From the NCBI RefSeq assembly GCF_039535785.1, contig NZ_BAAAXV010000008.1:310001-374000 (forward strand): a stretch of 64,000 bases of DNA. The letters run 5' to 3'. The DNA is from Nonomuraea helvata. Its GTDB lineage: Bacteria; Actinomycetota; Actinomycetes; Streptosporangiales; Streptosporangiaceae. Numbering within the stretch: the first letter of the stretch is position 1; every line of letters begins with the position of its first letter. Shown in pieces: positions 48,664 through 57,730 of the stretch. A program made the translations under genes and the position numbers. The notes beneath the pieces were generated by a model. It saw only the letters and a list, made by a program, of their open reading frames with translations. It had not been told where the DNA came from and did no database searches.

Positions 48664-49994
48664 CCCACCGGATCCTGGTGCGAGGCGGCCACGTCGTCTC
48701 GATGGACGACGCCGTGGGCGATCGCCCCGGCTGCGACATCCTGATCGAGGACGACCTCATCGCCGCCGTCGAACCGGGCCTCGACCCGGCGGGCGCGGAC
48801 GAGGTCATCGACGCCCGCGACACCGTCGTCCTTCCGGGCTTCGTCGACACGCACCGGCACCTGTGGATGACCGTTCTGCGCGGCACCCAGGCGGACGAGA
48901 CCCTGGGCGGCTACCAGCAGACGGTGCAGGGCTCGCTCCCGTTCGCCGTCCAGCCGCAGGACGTCTACGCGGGCACGCTGCTCGGGGCCTGGGAGGCGCT
49001 GAACGCCGGCATCACCACGGTGCTGGACTACGCCCATCTCAACCCCACGCTCGAGCATGCCGAGGCAGGCATCCGCGCGCTGCGCGAAACAGGCATCAGG
49101 GCGCTCTACGCGCACGGCTCGGTCTTCGGCGTGCGACGCCCGTGGGGCTCCCCTGAGCAGGCGGAGTACGTACGGGAGCTGTTACGCCCCCGGCAGGACG
49201 ACCGGCTGCTCACCTTCGGCATCGCCTTCGGCGCGCCGTACGGGGAGTCCGACTGGGCGCTGGCCGCCGAGCTGGACGTCCCGGCCACCCTGCACGCGTG
49301 CGTCCGCTCGGCCGGCGCCTGGCCCGCCTCGCACACGATCGAGGAGCTGAACGCCCGGGGGCTGCTGCGGGCGGGAACGGTGTACTCGCACTGCACGATC
49401 GCCACCGACGCGGAGCTGAAGCTCATCGCCGACAGTGGCGGCCACGTGTCGGTCTCGCCGTACGTGGAGATGGTCATGGGCCACGGCCGCCCCGTGATCG
49501 CCCGCGCTCTGGCGCAGGGGCTGCTTCCCTCGCTCGGGGCGGACGTGGTCAGCAGCGGGCCCGGCGACATGTTCTCGCAGATGCGCGCCGCGTTCAGCCA
49601 GGCCCGCGCGGAGACGGTGCCCGACGACCCCGACGCGCCCTACCGGCCGGGCCTGACCGCCCGTGACGTGCTGCGCTTCGCGACGGCGGGCGGCGCCGCC
49701 GCCTGCGGGCTGGGTGACATCACCGGCTCGCTCACCCCGGGCAAGCGCGCCGACCTGGTGACGGTACGGACGGACCAGATCAACACGATGCCGGCCGGCG
49801 ACCCCGTCGGCGTGGTGGTGGCCAACGCCGACGTCTCCACCGTCGACACGGTGCTCGTCGGAGGCGTCGCGCGAAAGCGCGACGGCCGCCTCCTGGCCGA
49901 CCTGCCCGGGCTACGTGACCTGGCACGAGACGCGGCCGCCCGGCTGCATCGGCACGCGGGAAATTCAGTTGCCGCCCACCCGGGCAAGGGGTAA
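48660..49994 (+). CDS. Metal-dependent amidohydrolase (TRZ/ATZ, SsnA-like)
   Basis: A 444-aa cytosolic hydrolase of the amidohydrolase superfamily. The first metal motif is GFVDTHRHLW. Later landmarks include TVYSHCTIATDAELKLIADSGGHVSVSPYVEMVMGHG and GADVVSSGPGDMF (Asp of the active site region), then the C-terminal GSLTPGKRADLVTVRT beta-sandwich return. Relatives deaminate or dechlorinate heterocyclic amines (cytosine, guanine, atrazine) or act on related amidines. ATG overlaps the PadR stop. Probably a catabolic or detoxifying enzyme induced through the PadR regulator. Confidence 0.88.
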   Translation: MTHRILVRGGHVVSMDDAVGDRPGCDILIEDDLIAAVEPGLDPAGADEVIDARDTVVLPGFVDTHRHLWMTVLRGTQADETLGGYQQTVQGSLPFAVQPQDVYAGTLLGAWEALNAGITTVLDYAHLNPTLEHAEAGIRALRETGIRALYAHGSVFGVRRPWGSPEQAEYVRELLRPRQDDRLLTFGIAFGAPYGESDWALAAELDVPATLHACVRSAGAWPASHTIEELNARGLLRAGTVYSHCTIATDAELKLIADSGGHVSVSPYVEMVMGHGRPVIARALAQGLLPSLGADVVSSGPGDMFSQMRAAFSQARAETVPDDPDAPYRPGLTARDVLRFATAGGAAACGLGDITGSLTPGKRADLVTVRTDQINTMPAGDPVGVVVANADVSTVDTVLVGGVARKRDGRLLADLPGLRDLARDAAARLHRHAGNSVAAHPGKG

Positions 49995-50102
49995 CGTCGC
50001 CGAACATCATCTCGTGACGGAGGAGTTGCTTTATGCGTGTCGATGGCGTTCGTTACCAGTCCACCTCGGTAAACCCGTCATCACATGTAAGGACTCCATC
50101 CC

Positions 50103-50849
50103 TTGGATCTGCCACGTAGTTTCACCATCCGGGAGAGCAGCCACCGGATCCTCAACCCGTTCACCCCGGGCAAGCTCGCCACGCTGGGCGCCGCCATCGG
50201 GCTGCGCAAGGGCGCTTCCGTGCTCGATCTCTGCTGCGGCAAGGGCGAGATGCTGTCCACCTGGGCCCGCGACCACGGCGTCACCGGCACCGGCGTGGAC
50301 ATCAGCACGGTCTTCCTGGCCGCCGCGCGCGAGCGCGCCGCCGAGCTCGGCGTCACCGACCAGGTGACCTTCGTGCACGGCGACGCCGCCAGCCACGTGG
50401 CGGGCGAGCCGGTGGACGTGGCGGCGTGCGTCGGGGCGACCTGGATCGGCCAGGGCGTCCCCGGGACCGTCGCGCTGCTGGAGCGCAGCCTGCGCCCCGG
50501 CGGCTTGATGCTGATCGGCGAGCCCTTCTGGCGGGCCGAGCCGCCCAGCCAGGAAGCCGTCGAAGCCTGTCACGCCCGATCCCGTGACGACTTCGCGACG
50601 CTGCCCGGGCTCGTCGAGCTCTTCGCCGGCCTCGGCTACGACCTCGTCGAGATGGTCCTGGCCGACGAGGACAGCTATGACCGTTACCGCGCCGCCCAGT
50701 GGCTGAACGTCCGTACCTGGCTGGACGCCAACCCCGACGACGAGCTCGCCCCTGAGCTCAGGGACGAACTGTCGACCGTGCCGCTGCGCTACACCAGGTA
50801 CGAGCGGCGCCTGCTCGGCTGGGGCGTGTTCGCGCTCATGAAGCGCTGA
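50103..50849 (+). CDS. SAM-dependent methyltransferase
   Basis: A 248-aa class I methyltransferase. Motif I reads VLDLCCGKGEMLSTWA, motif post-I is GTGVDISTVFL, then VTFVHGDAASHV (acidic residue to adenine) and LRPGGLMLIGEPFW. The closest general type is the small-molecule or ubiE-like group. The start is a TTG at 50103 with AAGGAC about 12 nt upstream, which is weak. No in-frame ATG fits the conserved beginning (FTIRESSHRILNPFTP). It ends just before a strong bidirectional hairpin. The substrate is unknown. Confidence 0.82.
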   Translation: MDLPRSFTIRESSHRILNPFTPGKLATLGAAIGLRKGASVLDLCCGKGEMLSTWARDHGVTGTGVDISTVFLAAARERAAELGVTDQVTFVHGDAASHVAGEPVDVAACVGATWIGQGVPGTVALLERSLRPGGLMLIGEPFWRAEPPSQEAVEACHARSRDDFATLPGLVELFAGLGYDLVEMVLADEDSYDRYRAAQWLNVRTWLDANPDDELAPELRDELSTVPLRYTRYERRLLGWGVFALMKR

Positions 50850-50860
50850 CGTTCTCCGTT

Positions 50861-50890
50861 CCGGCCCCGGTTCACGTCGACCGGGGCCGG
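50861..50890. terminator. Bidirectional terminator hairpin
   Basis: CCGGCCCCGGT (50861-50871) and ACCGGGGCCGG (50880-50890) form a perfect 11-bp stem with an 8-nt loop. It lies in the 48-bp gap between the convergent methyltransferase and sugar-binding protein genes. Confidence 0.85.
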
Positions 50891-50897
50891 TCGGGGG

Positions 50898-52262
50898 TCA
50901 GCCGCCGCTGAGGGTGAAGCCCTGCTCGGTGCCGAAGGCGGTGATGCGGTCCTGCCAGGACTTCAGCGCCGCGGACAGGTCGCCGCCGCCGTCGATGGCC
51001 TGGCCCACGGTGTCCTTGAAGATGCTGTTGGCGTACACCTGGAACGGCAGGTACTGCCAGCCGGGGCGGACGGCGGTCGAGGCGTCGCCCAGGACCTGGT
51101 TGATCTTCTGGCCGCCGAAGAAGTCCAGCGGCGCGTCGCGGAACGCCGGGTCGTCGAGCAGCACCTTCGTGGCAGGGAAGAGCCCGGCCTCGGTGTTCAG
51201 CGACTTGACGGCCTCCGGGTCGGAGTTCAGCCACTCGGCGAAGGCGACGGCGGCCGGGATGTTCTTGCTCTGCGGGATGACCGCCACCGAGGAGCCGCCG
51301 TTCTCGGCGTTCATCGGCTTGGCCGCGTCGTACTGGGGCATCGGGGCGACCGCCCACTTGCCCTTCGTCTTGGGGATGGAGTTCACGATGCCGTTCGGGG
51401 CCCAGGCGCCGGTGAGCCAGGTCACGTACTTGCCGGAGCCCATGCCCTTCCACCACTCGTCCGTCCAGCCGGGCTGCGGGTCGACCAGCTTCTCGCTCAG
51501 CAGGGTGCTGAAGGTGCTCACCCACTGCTTGACGCCGGGGTCGGAGGCGAGCGTGACGCTGACCGAGCTCTCGCCCGAGGTCTTGAACGGCGTGCCGCCC
51601 GCCTGCCAGATCATGCTGTCCACGCCGCCGGCGTCCCCGGGGTCGATCGTGGTGATGAACGCATCCGGGTTGTCGGCCTTGATCTTCCTGGCCGCCTCGG
51701 TGAACTCCGCCCAGGTCGTCGGGGGCTTGATCTTCAGCTTGTCGAAGATGTCCTTGCGGTAGAACATCGCCATCGGGCCGGTGTCCTGCGGGACGCCGTA
51801 GACGCCGCCGTTGATCGCCACCTGGGACCACGCCGACGCCGCGAACTTGTCCTTCAGCGCGGCGGCGCCGTAGTCGGCCAGGTTGACGACCTGCTTGGAG
51901 AGCGCGAACTGAGGCAGCGCGAAGTACTCGATTTGCGCCACGTCAGGCGCGCCGGAACCGGCCTTGATCGCGGTCTGCAGCTTGGTGTACTGGTCGGCGG
52001 ACTGCCCCGCGTTCACCACGTTGACCTTGATGTTCGGATATTTCGCCTGGAAGCGGGCGACGGTCTTCTCGATCCCCGTGACCCACGTCCAGAACGTCAG
52101 CTCGGCCGGCTTGCTCAACGCATCCTGCACCGCCGCCGACGCGCTCGGCGCGGCGGCCGGTGCGGAGGCGCTCCCGCCCCCGCCGGACCCGCCGCTGCCG
52201 CACGCGGCCAGGGCCACCGACAGGGCCGCGGCCACCCCTGCGGTCCGCACAATTGATCTCAT
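50898..52262 (-). CDS. Family 1 extracellular sugar-binding lipoprotein of the LacI-controlled ABC importer
   Basis: A 454-aa solute-binding protein with lipobox LAAC (Cys21) followed by a Gly/Ser-rich spacer. Cluster landmarks include ELTFWTWVTGIEKTVARFQAKYPNIKV, APDVAQIEYFALPQFA, YGVPQDTGPMAMFYRKDIFDKL and MPQYDAAKPMNAENGGSSVAVI, typical of bacterial family 1 oligosaccharide-binding proteins. It is the last gene of the permease operon and probably the most abundant product. A neighbouring GH42 gene suggests a beta-galactoside ligand. The stop is followed by the strong terminator hairpin. Confidence 0.9.
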   Translation of the reverse strand: MRSIVRTAGVAAALSVALAACGSGGSGGGGSASAPAAAPSASAAVQDALSKPAELTFWTWVTGIEKTVARFQAKYPNIKVNVVNAGQSADQYTKLQTAIKAGSGAPDVAQIEYFALPQFALSKQVVNLADYGAAALKDKFAASAWSQVAINGGVYGVPQDTGPMAMFYRKDIFDKLKIKPPTTWAEFTEAARKIKADNPDAFITTIDPGDAGGVDSMIWQAGGTPFKTSGESSVSVTLASDPGVKQWVSTFSTLLSEKLVDPQPGWTDEWWKGMGSGKYVTWLTGAWAPNGIVNSIPKTKGKWAVAPMPQYDAAKPMNAENGGSSVAVIPQSKNIPAAVAFAEWLNSDPEAVKSLNTEAGLFPATKVLLDDPAFRDAPLDFFGGQKINQVLGDASTAVRPGWQYLPFQVYANSIFKDTVGQAIDGGGDLSAALKSWQDRITAFGTEQGFTLSGG

Positions 52263-52285
52263 GATGTTTCCTCACTCACGGGGGG

Positions 52286-53200
52286 TTACTGCTTGACGCT
52301 TCCGGTGGCCAGGCCCGACTGCCAGAACCGCTGGAGCGCCAGGAAGGCGATGATCAACGGCACGATGGACAGCAGGCTGCCGGTCAGGATCAGCTGGTAG
52401 GTGGCGTCACCGGCGCCGGAGGTGCCGCTGTTGGCCTGGGCGTTCCACTGGTTGAGCCCGACGGTGAGCGGGAACCAGTCCGGCGTGTTCAGCACGATCA
52501 GCGGCAGGAAGTAGTTGTTCCACGTCGCGACCAGCGAGAAGAGCAGGACGGTGACGAAGCCCGGGGCGAGCAGCCGCAGCGCGATGGTCCGGAAGATCCG
52601 GAACTCGCCCGCGCCGTCGATGCGGGCCGACTCCAGGATCGAGTCGGGCACCGCGTCGGCCGCGTAGACCCGCATCAGGTAGAGCCCGAACGGGCTGCAC
52701 AGCGCCGGGATGAGCACCGCCCACGGGGTGTCGACGATCCCGACGCGGCTGAACAGCAGGTACGTCGGCACCGCCAGGGCCGTGCCCGGGATGGAGATGC
52801 CGCCGAGCACCATCGCGAACAGCAGCCTGCGGCCGGGGAAGTCGTACTTCGCCAGGGCGTACCCGCCGATGGTGGCCAGCAGGGCGGCCCCGCCCGCGCC
52901 CACCACGGAGTAGAGCACGGTGTTGCCGAACCAGCGCAGGAAGATGCCGTTCTGGTAGCTCAGGGTGTCGCCGATGTTGGCGAACAGGTGGAAGTCCCCG
53001 CCGAACCAGAGCCCGAAGGTCGAGAACAGGTCCGCGCCGCTCTTGCTGGCGTTGGCCAGCAGCCAGAACAGCGGCAGGACCGCGTACACGAACATCACCA
53101 GCATGATCACGGTGAGGGTGGGGCTCTTGCCCCGGCGGCGCCTGGCCGCGGGGGAGTGGCGGGCGGTCACGGCGGGGCCCGCCTCGGCGACGGCCGTCAC
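52286..53200 (-). CDS. Carbohydrate ABC transporter permease (MalG-type)
   Basis: A 304-aa inner-membrane permease with about six helices. The EAA loop, which docks on the ATPase, reads ESARIDGAGEFRIFRTIALRLLAPG. Typical MalG-type endings (PLTVGLNQW, FWQSGLATGSVKQ) are present. The GTG start overlaps the stop of the first permease (GTGA). No ATPase is encoded nearby; in actinomycetes a shared MsiK-type ATPase usually powers such importers. It pairs with the product of 53197-54117. Confidence 0.9.
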   Translation of the reverse strand: MTAVAEAGPAVTARHSPAARRRRGKSPTLTVIMLVMFVYAVLPLFWLLANASKSGADLFSTFGLWFGGDFHLFANIGDTLSYQNGIFLRWFGNTVLYSVVGAGGAALLATIGGYALAKYDFPGRRLLFAMVLGGISIPGTALAVPTYLLFSRVGIVDTPWAVLIPALCSPFGLYLMRVYAADAVPDSILESARIDGAGEFRIFRTIALRLLAPGFVTVLLFSLVATWNNYFLPLIVLNTPDWFPLTVGLNQWNAQANSGTSGAGDATYQLILTGSLLSIVPLIIAFLALQRFWQSGLATGSVKQ

Positions 53201-54117
53201 AGCGTCTTCTCCCTTCTCGCGGTGACGAGCTGCACCGCGTACGCCACGACGACGGTGACGAGGCCGAGCACCACGGCGACGGCGGCCGAGTAGTTGATCT
53301 GCTGGCCGTTGAACGCGAGGTTGTAGGCGTACATGTTGGGCGTGTAACTCGTGCTGATCACCGCGGGTGCGAGCTTCTGGACGATGTTCGGCTCGTTGAA
53401 GAGCTGGAAGCTGCCGATGATCGAGAAGATCGTCGCCACGAGGAGCGCGGGGCGCAGGGCGGGCAGTTTGATGCTCCAGGCGGTGCGGATGGCGCCCGCC
53501 CCGTCGATCTCGGCGGCCTCGTAGAGCTCTTCGGGGATGGCCCGCAGCGCGGCGTACAGGATGATCATGTTGTAGCCGACGTACTCCCAGGTCACCATGT
53601 TGCCGATGGAGGTCAGCATCCAGGAGCGCGACAGCAGGTCGGGCACGGTGACGTCGAGCGCGTGGCCGATCTGGCCGACCAGGCCGAACTGGTCGCCGTA
53701 CATGTAGCCCCACATGAGGGCCGCGACCACGGCCGGCACCGCGTACGGCATGAAGATCGTGATGCGGAACAGGGACGGCCAGCGCAGCCTGCCGCTGTCG
53801 ATGGCGAGCGCGCATCCCAGGGCGAGGAGCAGCATGATCGGCACCTGTACGACCAGGAAGAGCGCCACGCGCAGCAGCCCGGCCCCGAACAGCGCGTCGC
53901 CGAGGGCGCGCGTGTAGTTGGCCAGGCCCGCGAAGACCGTGCCGCCGATCAGGCGGTCCTGGAAGAGGCTGAGGTAGATGGCGTACGCCAGCGGCGCGAC
54001 CACCGTGACCAGGAAGACCACGAAGAACGGCAGGAAGAACGCGTAGCCGGCGACGCGCAGGCGCAGGAACGGCCGGGCGAGGCCGGGGCGCCCGGCTTCG
54101 GCGGCCTGCGCGGTCAT
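53197..54117 (-). CDS. Carbohydrate ABC transporter permease (MalF-type)
   Basis: A 306-aa permease with about six helices. FFLPFFVVFLVTVVAPLAYAIYLSL opens the membrane part, and the EAA motif reads YEAAEIDGAGAIRTAWSIKLPALRPALL. YTPNMYAYNLAFNGQQINYSAA near the end is typical of MalF/UgpA-type partners. It is the first gene of the three-gene importer operon. Its promoter lies in the 298-bp divergent region with two LacI operators; the nearer, at 54245-54260, is 128 bp upstream of the start. Confidence 0.9.
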   Translation of the reverse strand: MTAQAAEAGRPGLARPFLRLRVAGYAFFLPFFVVFLVTVVAPLAYAIYLSLFQDRLIGGTVFAGLANYTRALGDALFGAGLLRVALFLVVQVPIMLLLALGCALAIDSGRLRWPSLFRITIFMPYAVPAVVAALMWGYMYGDQFGLVGQIGHALDVTVPDLLSRSWMLTSIGNMVTWEYVGYNMIILYAALRAIPEELYEAAEIDGAGAIRTAWSIKLPALRPALLVATIFSIIGSFQLFNEPNIVQKLAPAVISTSYTPNMYAYNLAFNGQQINYSAAVAVVLGLVTVVVAYAVQLVTARREKTL

Positions 54118-54244
54118 CCCGCGCTCCTGGGCGATGTTCGCGCTGCCACGAAGACTGGCACTGCACTCTCCTTGTCCGGGACGTGGGCGTTCCTGGGCGG
54201 TCGGTGGTGGTCAGGGACATCGCACGGCTAGCCACGATGATCGA

Positions 54245-54260
54245 ATGTTTACGTAAACAT
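54245..54260. promoter_or_regulatory. LacI-family operator (permease side)
   Basis: A perfect 16-bp palindrome, ATGTTTACGTAAACAT, placed to control the leftward transporter operon. An identical copy lies at 54374-54389. The central CG and half-site shape fit LacI-family regulators, and the adjacent regulator is the obvious binder. Confidence 0.85.
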
Positions 54261-54373
54261 TTAGAATGTGTCCCGTAGTCTGAACCGGCCGCTGAATCAT
54301 GTCAACAGGTAACCGTCAGTTAACATCCATGGCGATTTCGACCCGTTTGGTGGGCTGCATTGACGGGCGGGCC

Positions 54374-54389
54374 ATGTTTACGTAAACAT
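54374..54389. promoter_or_regulatory. LacI-family operator (regulator side)
   Basis: Second identical palindrome ATGTTTACGTAAACAT, 26 bp before the lacI start codon. Its centre is 129 bp from the other copy (about 12 helical turns), so one regulator could hold both sites with a loop. Confidence 0.85.
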
Positions 54390-54415
54390 CTGCCGAGAGC
54401 ATCGGACGAGCAGAG

Positions 54416-55468
54416 GTGACAGTGGACGGGGCGACACAGGAAACGGCGCCGGGACGGCGCACCCGCAGACGGCCGTCCATGGCCGACGTCGCCGCGCTGG
54501 CCGGGGTCTCCAGCCAGACCGTCTCCCGGGTGGTCAACAACCGGAGCAACGTGGAGGAGGAGACCCGCCAGCGGGTCCTGTCGGCGATGCGCATGCTGGG
54601 ATACCGGCCCAACACCGCCGCCCGCGCCCTGGTCACCGGCCAGTTCCGCGCCCTGGGGCTGATCAGCTTCGGGCTCGCCAGCTTCGGCAACGCCCGCACC
54701 GTGGACGCCCTCACCAAGGCGGCCCAGCGGGCCGGCTACACCGTGAACATGATCGCCATCGAGTCGCAGACCGAGCAGGCCGTGCACGAGGCGTTCGACC
54801 AGCTCACGATGCAGGCGGTCGACGGCATCGTGCTCATCGAGGCGCAGATCCTCGACACGCCGGCGCTCCGCCTGCCGCCGGGGGTGCCGGTCGTGATGGC
54901 CGACGGCGACGTCAGCCACCGCCATCCCATGGTCGACACCGACCAGGTCCAGGGCGCCCGGCTCGTCACCCGTCACCTGCTCGACCTCGGCCACGAGACG
55001 GTCTGGCACGTCGCCGGGCCCGAGGACTCCTATGCCGCCAAGCGCAGGGCGGAGTCCTGGCACGCGACGCTCAAGCAGGCAGGGGCCGCGGTGCCCGGGG
55101 TGCTGTTCGGCGACTGGAGCGCCGCCAGCGGATACGAGGCCGGCCGCGTCCTGGCCAGGCGGCCCGGCGTGACGGCCGTCTTCGCCGCCAACGACCAGAT
55201 GGCCCTCGGCGTGATGCGGGCCATGACCGAGGCGGGCCGCCGCATCCCCGACGACGTCAGCATCGCCGGGTTCGACGACATCGAGGAGTCGGCCTACCTG
55301 TCCCCGCCGCTCACCACCGTCCGGCAGGACTTCGACGTGGTGGCTGAGCGGATCGTGGCGCTCATGATCGACCAGATCGAGGCCGGCGCGGCGCCTGCCG
55401 ACACCGCGTACGTCGCCCCTGAGCTGGTCGTCAGGCAGAGCACCGCCCCACCGCCATCCCGCCCGTGA
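54416..55468 (+). CDS. LacI-family transcriptional regulator of the galactoside system
   Basis: A 350-aa LacI/GalR regulator. The DNA-binding part (about 20-75) reads SMADVAALAGVSSQTVSRVVNN with the hinge-helix NTAARALVTG. The ligand domain has the standard FAANDQMALGVMRAM and SIAGFDDIEESAYLSPPLTTV. GTG 54416 is used; GTG 54422 is an alternative. Two perfect operators lie upstream. The stop codon overlaps the GH42 start (GTGA), so the enzyme is co-transcribed and co-regulated with its repressor. The inducer is probably a beta-galactoside or galactose. Confidence 0.93.
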   Translation: MTVDGATQETAPGRRTRRRPSMADVAALAGVSSQTVSRVVNNRSNVEEETRQRVLSAMRMLGYRPNTAARALVTGQFRALGLISFGLASFGNARTVDALTKAAQRAGYTVNMIAIESQTEQAVHEAFDQLTMQAVDGIVLIEAQILDTPALRLPPGVPVVMADGDVSHRHPMVDTDQVQGARLVTRHLLDLGHETVWHVAGPEDSYAAKRRAESWHATLKQAGAAVPGVLFGDWSAASGYEAGRVLARRPGVTAVFAANDQMALGVMRAMTEAGRRIPDDVSIAGFDDIEESAYLSPPLTTVRQDFDVVAERIVALMIDQIEAGAAPADTAYVAPELVVRQSTAPPPSRP

Positions 55469-57585
55469 CCCCCGACCCGATGAAGGGAGGAGCGGCGCCT
55501 TCGCCTGCCGGGGCCGCCGCGCCGACGATGAATGCCGTATCTCGTGATGTCATGCCGGTCCAGCAGTTCTGGCGCCGGCTCGGCGGCGTGGCCTTCGGCG
55601 GTGACTACAACCCCGAGCAGTGGCCGGCCGAGACCAGGGCCGAGGACCTGCGCCTCATGGCCGAGGCCCGGGTCAACCTCGTCACCGTCGGGGTGTTCGG
55701 CTGGGCCCGCGTGGAGCCGGCCCGGGGCGCGTACGACTTCTCCCTCTTCGACCAGGTCCTGGATGACCTGCACGCGCACGGGATCACCGCGGACCTCGCC
55801 ACCATGACGGCGTCGCCGCCGCCGTGGCTCGCGTACGAGCACCCCGAGATCCTGCCGGTCACCGCGGACGGGACCGTGCTGGGCCCCGGCGGGCGGCAGC
55901 ACTTCTGCCCGTCCAGCCCCGTCTACAGGGAACGGGCCGCGCTGCTGGTGGAGCGGCTGGCCGAGCACTACCGCGGCCACCCGGCCCTCGGGCTGTGGCA
56001 CGTCGGCAACGAGTACGGCTGCCACATCCCCGCCTGCTACTGCGAGGTGTCGGCGGCCGACTTCCGGCGCTGGCTGCGCGAGCGGTACGACGACGACATC
56101 GAGGCGCTGAACGACGCCTGGTCGACCGACTTCTGGTCGCAGCGCTACGCGAGGTTCGAGCACATCCAGCCGCCCCGGGTGGCTCCCACGTACCCCAACC
56201 CGGCTCAGCAGCTCGACTACGCGCGCTTCAGCGACGAGGCGCTGCGCGCCTGCTACGACCTGGAGGCCGGCATCCTTCGGCGCGTCACCCCCGACGTGCC
56301 GATCACCACGAACTTCCTGGCCGGCCTCAAAGCGGTGGACGTCTTCGGCTGGGCGCCGCGGATGGACGTCGTGGCGGTCGACTGCTACCCCGACCCCAAC
56401 GACGAGCGGCCGCATCTCGTCACCGGCCTGGTGTACGACACGATGCGCGGCGCCGGGGGAGGCGACCCGTGGATCCTGATGGAGCAGGCGCCGAGCGCGG
56501 TCAACTGGCGGGCCAGGAACGCGATCAAGCAGCCGGGCCGGATGCGGCTGTGGAGCTGGCAGGCGGTCGCCCAGGGCGCCGACGCGATCCTCTACTTCCA
56601 GTGGCGGCAGTCACGCGGCGGCGCCGAGAAGTTCCACTCGGGCATGGTGCCGCACGCGGGGGCCGACAGCAGGGTCTACCGCGAGATCGCGGCGCTCGGC
56701 CAGGAGCTGGCCTCGGTCCCCGACCTGCCCGGCACGCGGGTGAGCAACCAGGTGGCGGTCCTGCTCGACTGGAACAGCTGGTGGGCGCTCGAGCTCGACT
56801 CCCATCCGTCGGACGGCGTGCGCCAGGAGGACCGCCTGCTCGACCACTACGGCCCGCTGTTCGACCTGGGCGCCGGCGTGGACGTCGTGCCGCCCTCGGC
56901 TGATCTGACGGGCTACGCCCTCGTCGTCGTGCCCAACCTCTATCTCCTGTCGAGCGAGGACGCGGGCCGCCTGTCGTCGTACGTCTCCGGCGGCGGCGCG
57001 CTGGTCGTGTCGTTCTTCAGCGGGATCGTCGACGAGCACGACCGCGTCCACCTGGGCGGCTACCCCGCGCCGCTCCGCGAGGTCCTCGGGGTGCGGGTCG
57101 AGGAGTTCTGCCCGGCCGACGAGCACGAGACGTTCGCCGTGCGCGGCTGCGGGGCGTTCGGGCAGCTCGATGGGGTGGCCGATCTGTGGCGGGAGGACCT
57201 GCGGCTCACCGGGGCCGAGCCCGAGCTCGTCTTCGACGCCCCCGACTGGGCCGGCCGCCCGGCCGTGACCAGGCACGAGTACGGCGCGGGAACCGCACGC
57301 TACCTCTCGACGCGGCTCGACGAGCCCACCATGCGGGCGGTCCTGGCGCGGGCGCTCGCCGACGCGGGCGTGGCTCCCGTGGTCGAGGGCCTGCCCCAGG
57401 GGGTCCAGGCGAGCGTACGCGCCGGTGCCGGCCGCCGCTTCCTGATCCTGCTGAACCACACCGGCGACAAGCACGACATCGCGCTCGGCGGCGAGTGGAC
57501 CGACGCGTTCTCGGGCGAGAACGTCTCCGCCGTCACCCTGCCGCCTGCGGGCGTCGCCGTGCTGCGCGCGACCTCGCCGACCTGA
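55465..57585 (+). CDS. GH42 beta-galactosidase
   Basis: A protein of up to 706 aa. The TIM-barrel part begins GGVAFGGDYNPEQWP and carries the acid/base Glu183 in HVGNEYG and the nucleophile Glu340 in WILMEQAPSAVNW. The CxxC-type zinc site is partly visible in HIPACYCEV. A trimerisation domain and C-terminal beta domain follow. No signal peptide is seen, so it acts in the cytoplasm on imported galactosides. The GTG at 55465 overlaps the lacI stop; ATGs at 55480, 55528 and 55552 are alternatives, and the family match begins near residue 31. Coupling with the importer makes a small beta-galactoside utilisation system. Confidence 0.92.
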   Translation: MTPDPMKGGAAPSPAGAAAPTMNAVSRDVMPVQQFWRRLGGVAFGGDYNPEQWPAETRAEDLRLMAEARVNLVTVGVFGWARVEPARGAYDFSLFDQVLDDLHAHGITADLATMTASPPPWLAYEHPEILPVTADGTVLGPGGRQHFCPSSPVYRERAALLVERLAEHYRGHPALGLWHVGNEYGCHIPACYCEVSAADFRRWLRERYDDDIEALNDAWSTDFWSQRYARFEHIQPPRVAPTYPNPAQQLDYARFSDEALRACYDLEAGILRRVTPDVPITTNFLAGLKAVDVFGWAPRMDVVAVDCYPDPNDERPHLVTGLVYDTMRGAGGGDPWILMEQAPSAVNWRARNAIKQPGRMRLWSWQAVAQGADAILYFQWRQSRGGAEKFHSGMVPHAGADSRVYREIAALGQELASVPDLPGTRVSNQVAVLLDWNSWWALELDSHPSDGVRQEDRLLDHYGPLFDLGAGVDVVPPSADLTGYALVVVPNLYLLSSEDAGRLSSYVSGGGALVVSFFSGIVDEHDRVHLGGYPAPLREVLGVRVEEFCPADEHETFAVRGCGAFGQLDGVADLWREDLRLTGAEPELVFDAPDWAGRPAVTRHEYGAGTARYLSTRLDEPTMRAVLARALADAGVAPVVEGLPQGVQASVRAGAGRRFLILLNHTGDKHDIALGGEWTDAFSGENVSAVTLPPAGVAVLRATSPT

Positions 57586-57730
57586 CCGGCGCACACCGGC
57601 CCGGAAGATCGTCGCGCCGGCCACGCCGCTCACGATGGACGGCGGGGCCGGCAGCGGTGCGGACCTCGACGGCGCGTTCTGCAGGACCAACGCGGCGGCG
57701 ATCTGCGTGCTGGGCGGAGCGCGGGGGCCG

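Noticed and set aside
57586..57730. A further small gene between the GH42 and histidine kinase genes
   Set aside because: Open frames exist on both strands but have no ribosome-binding site, start or recognisable similarity.
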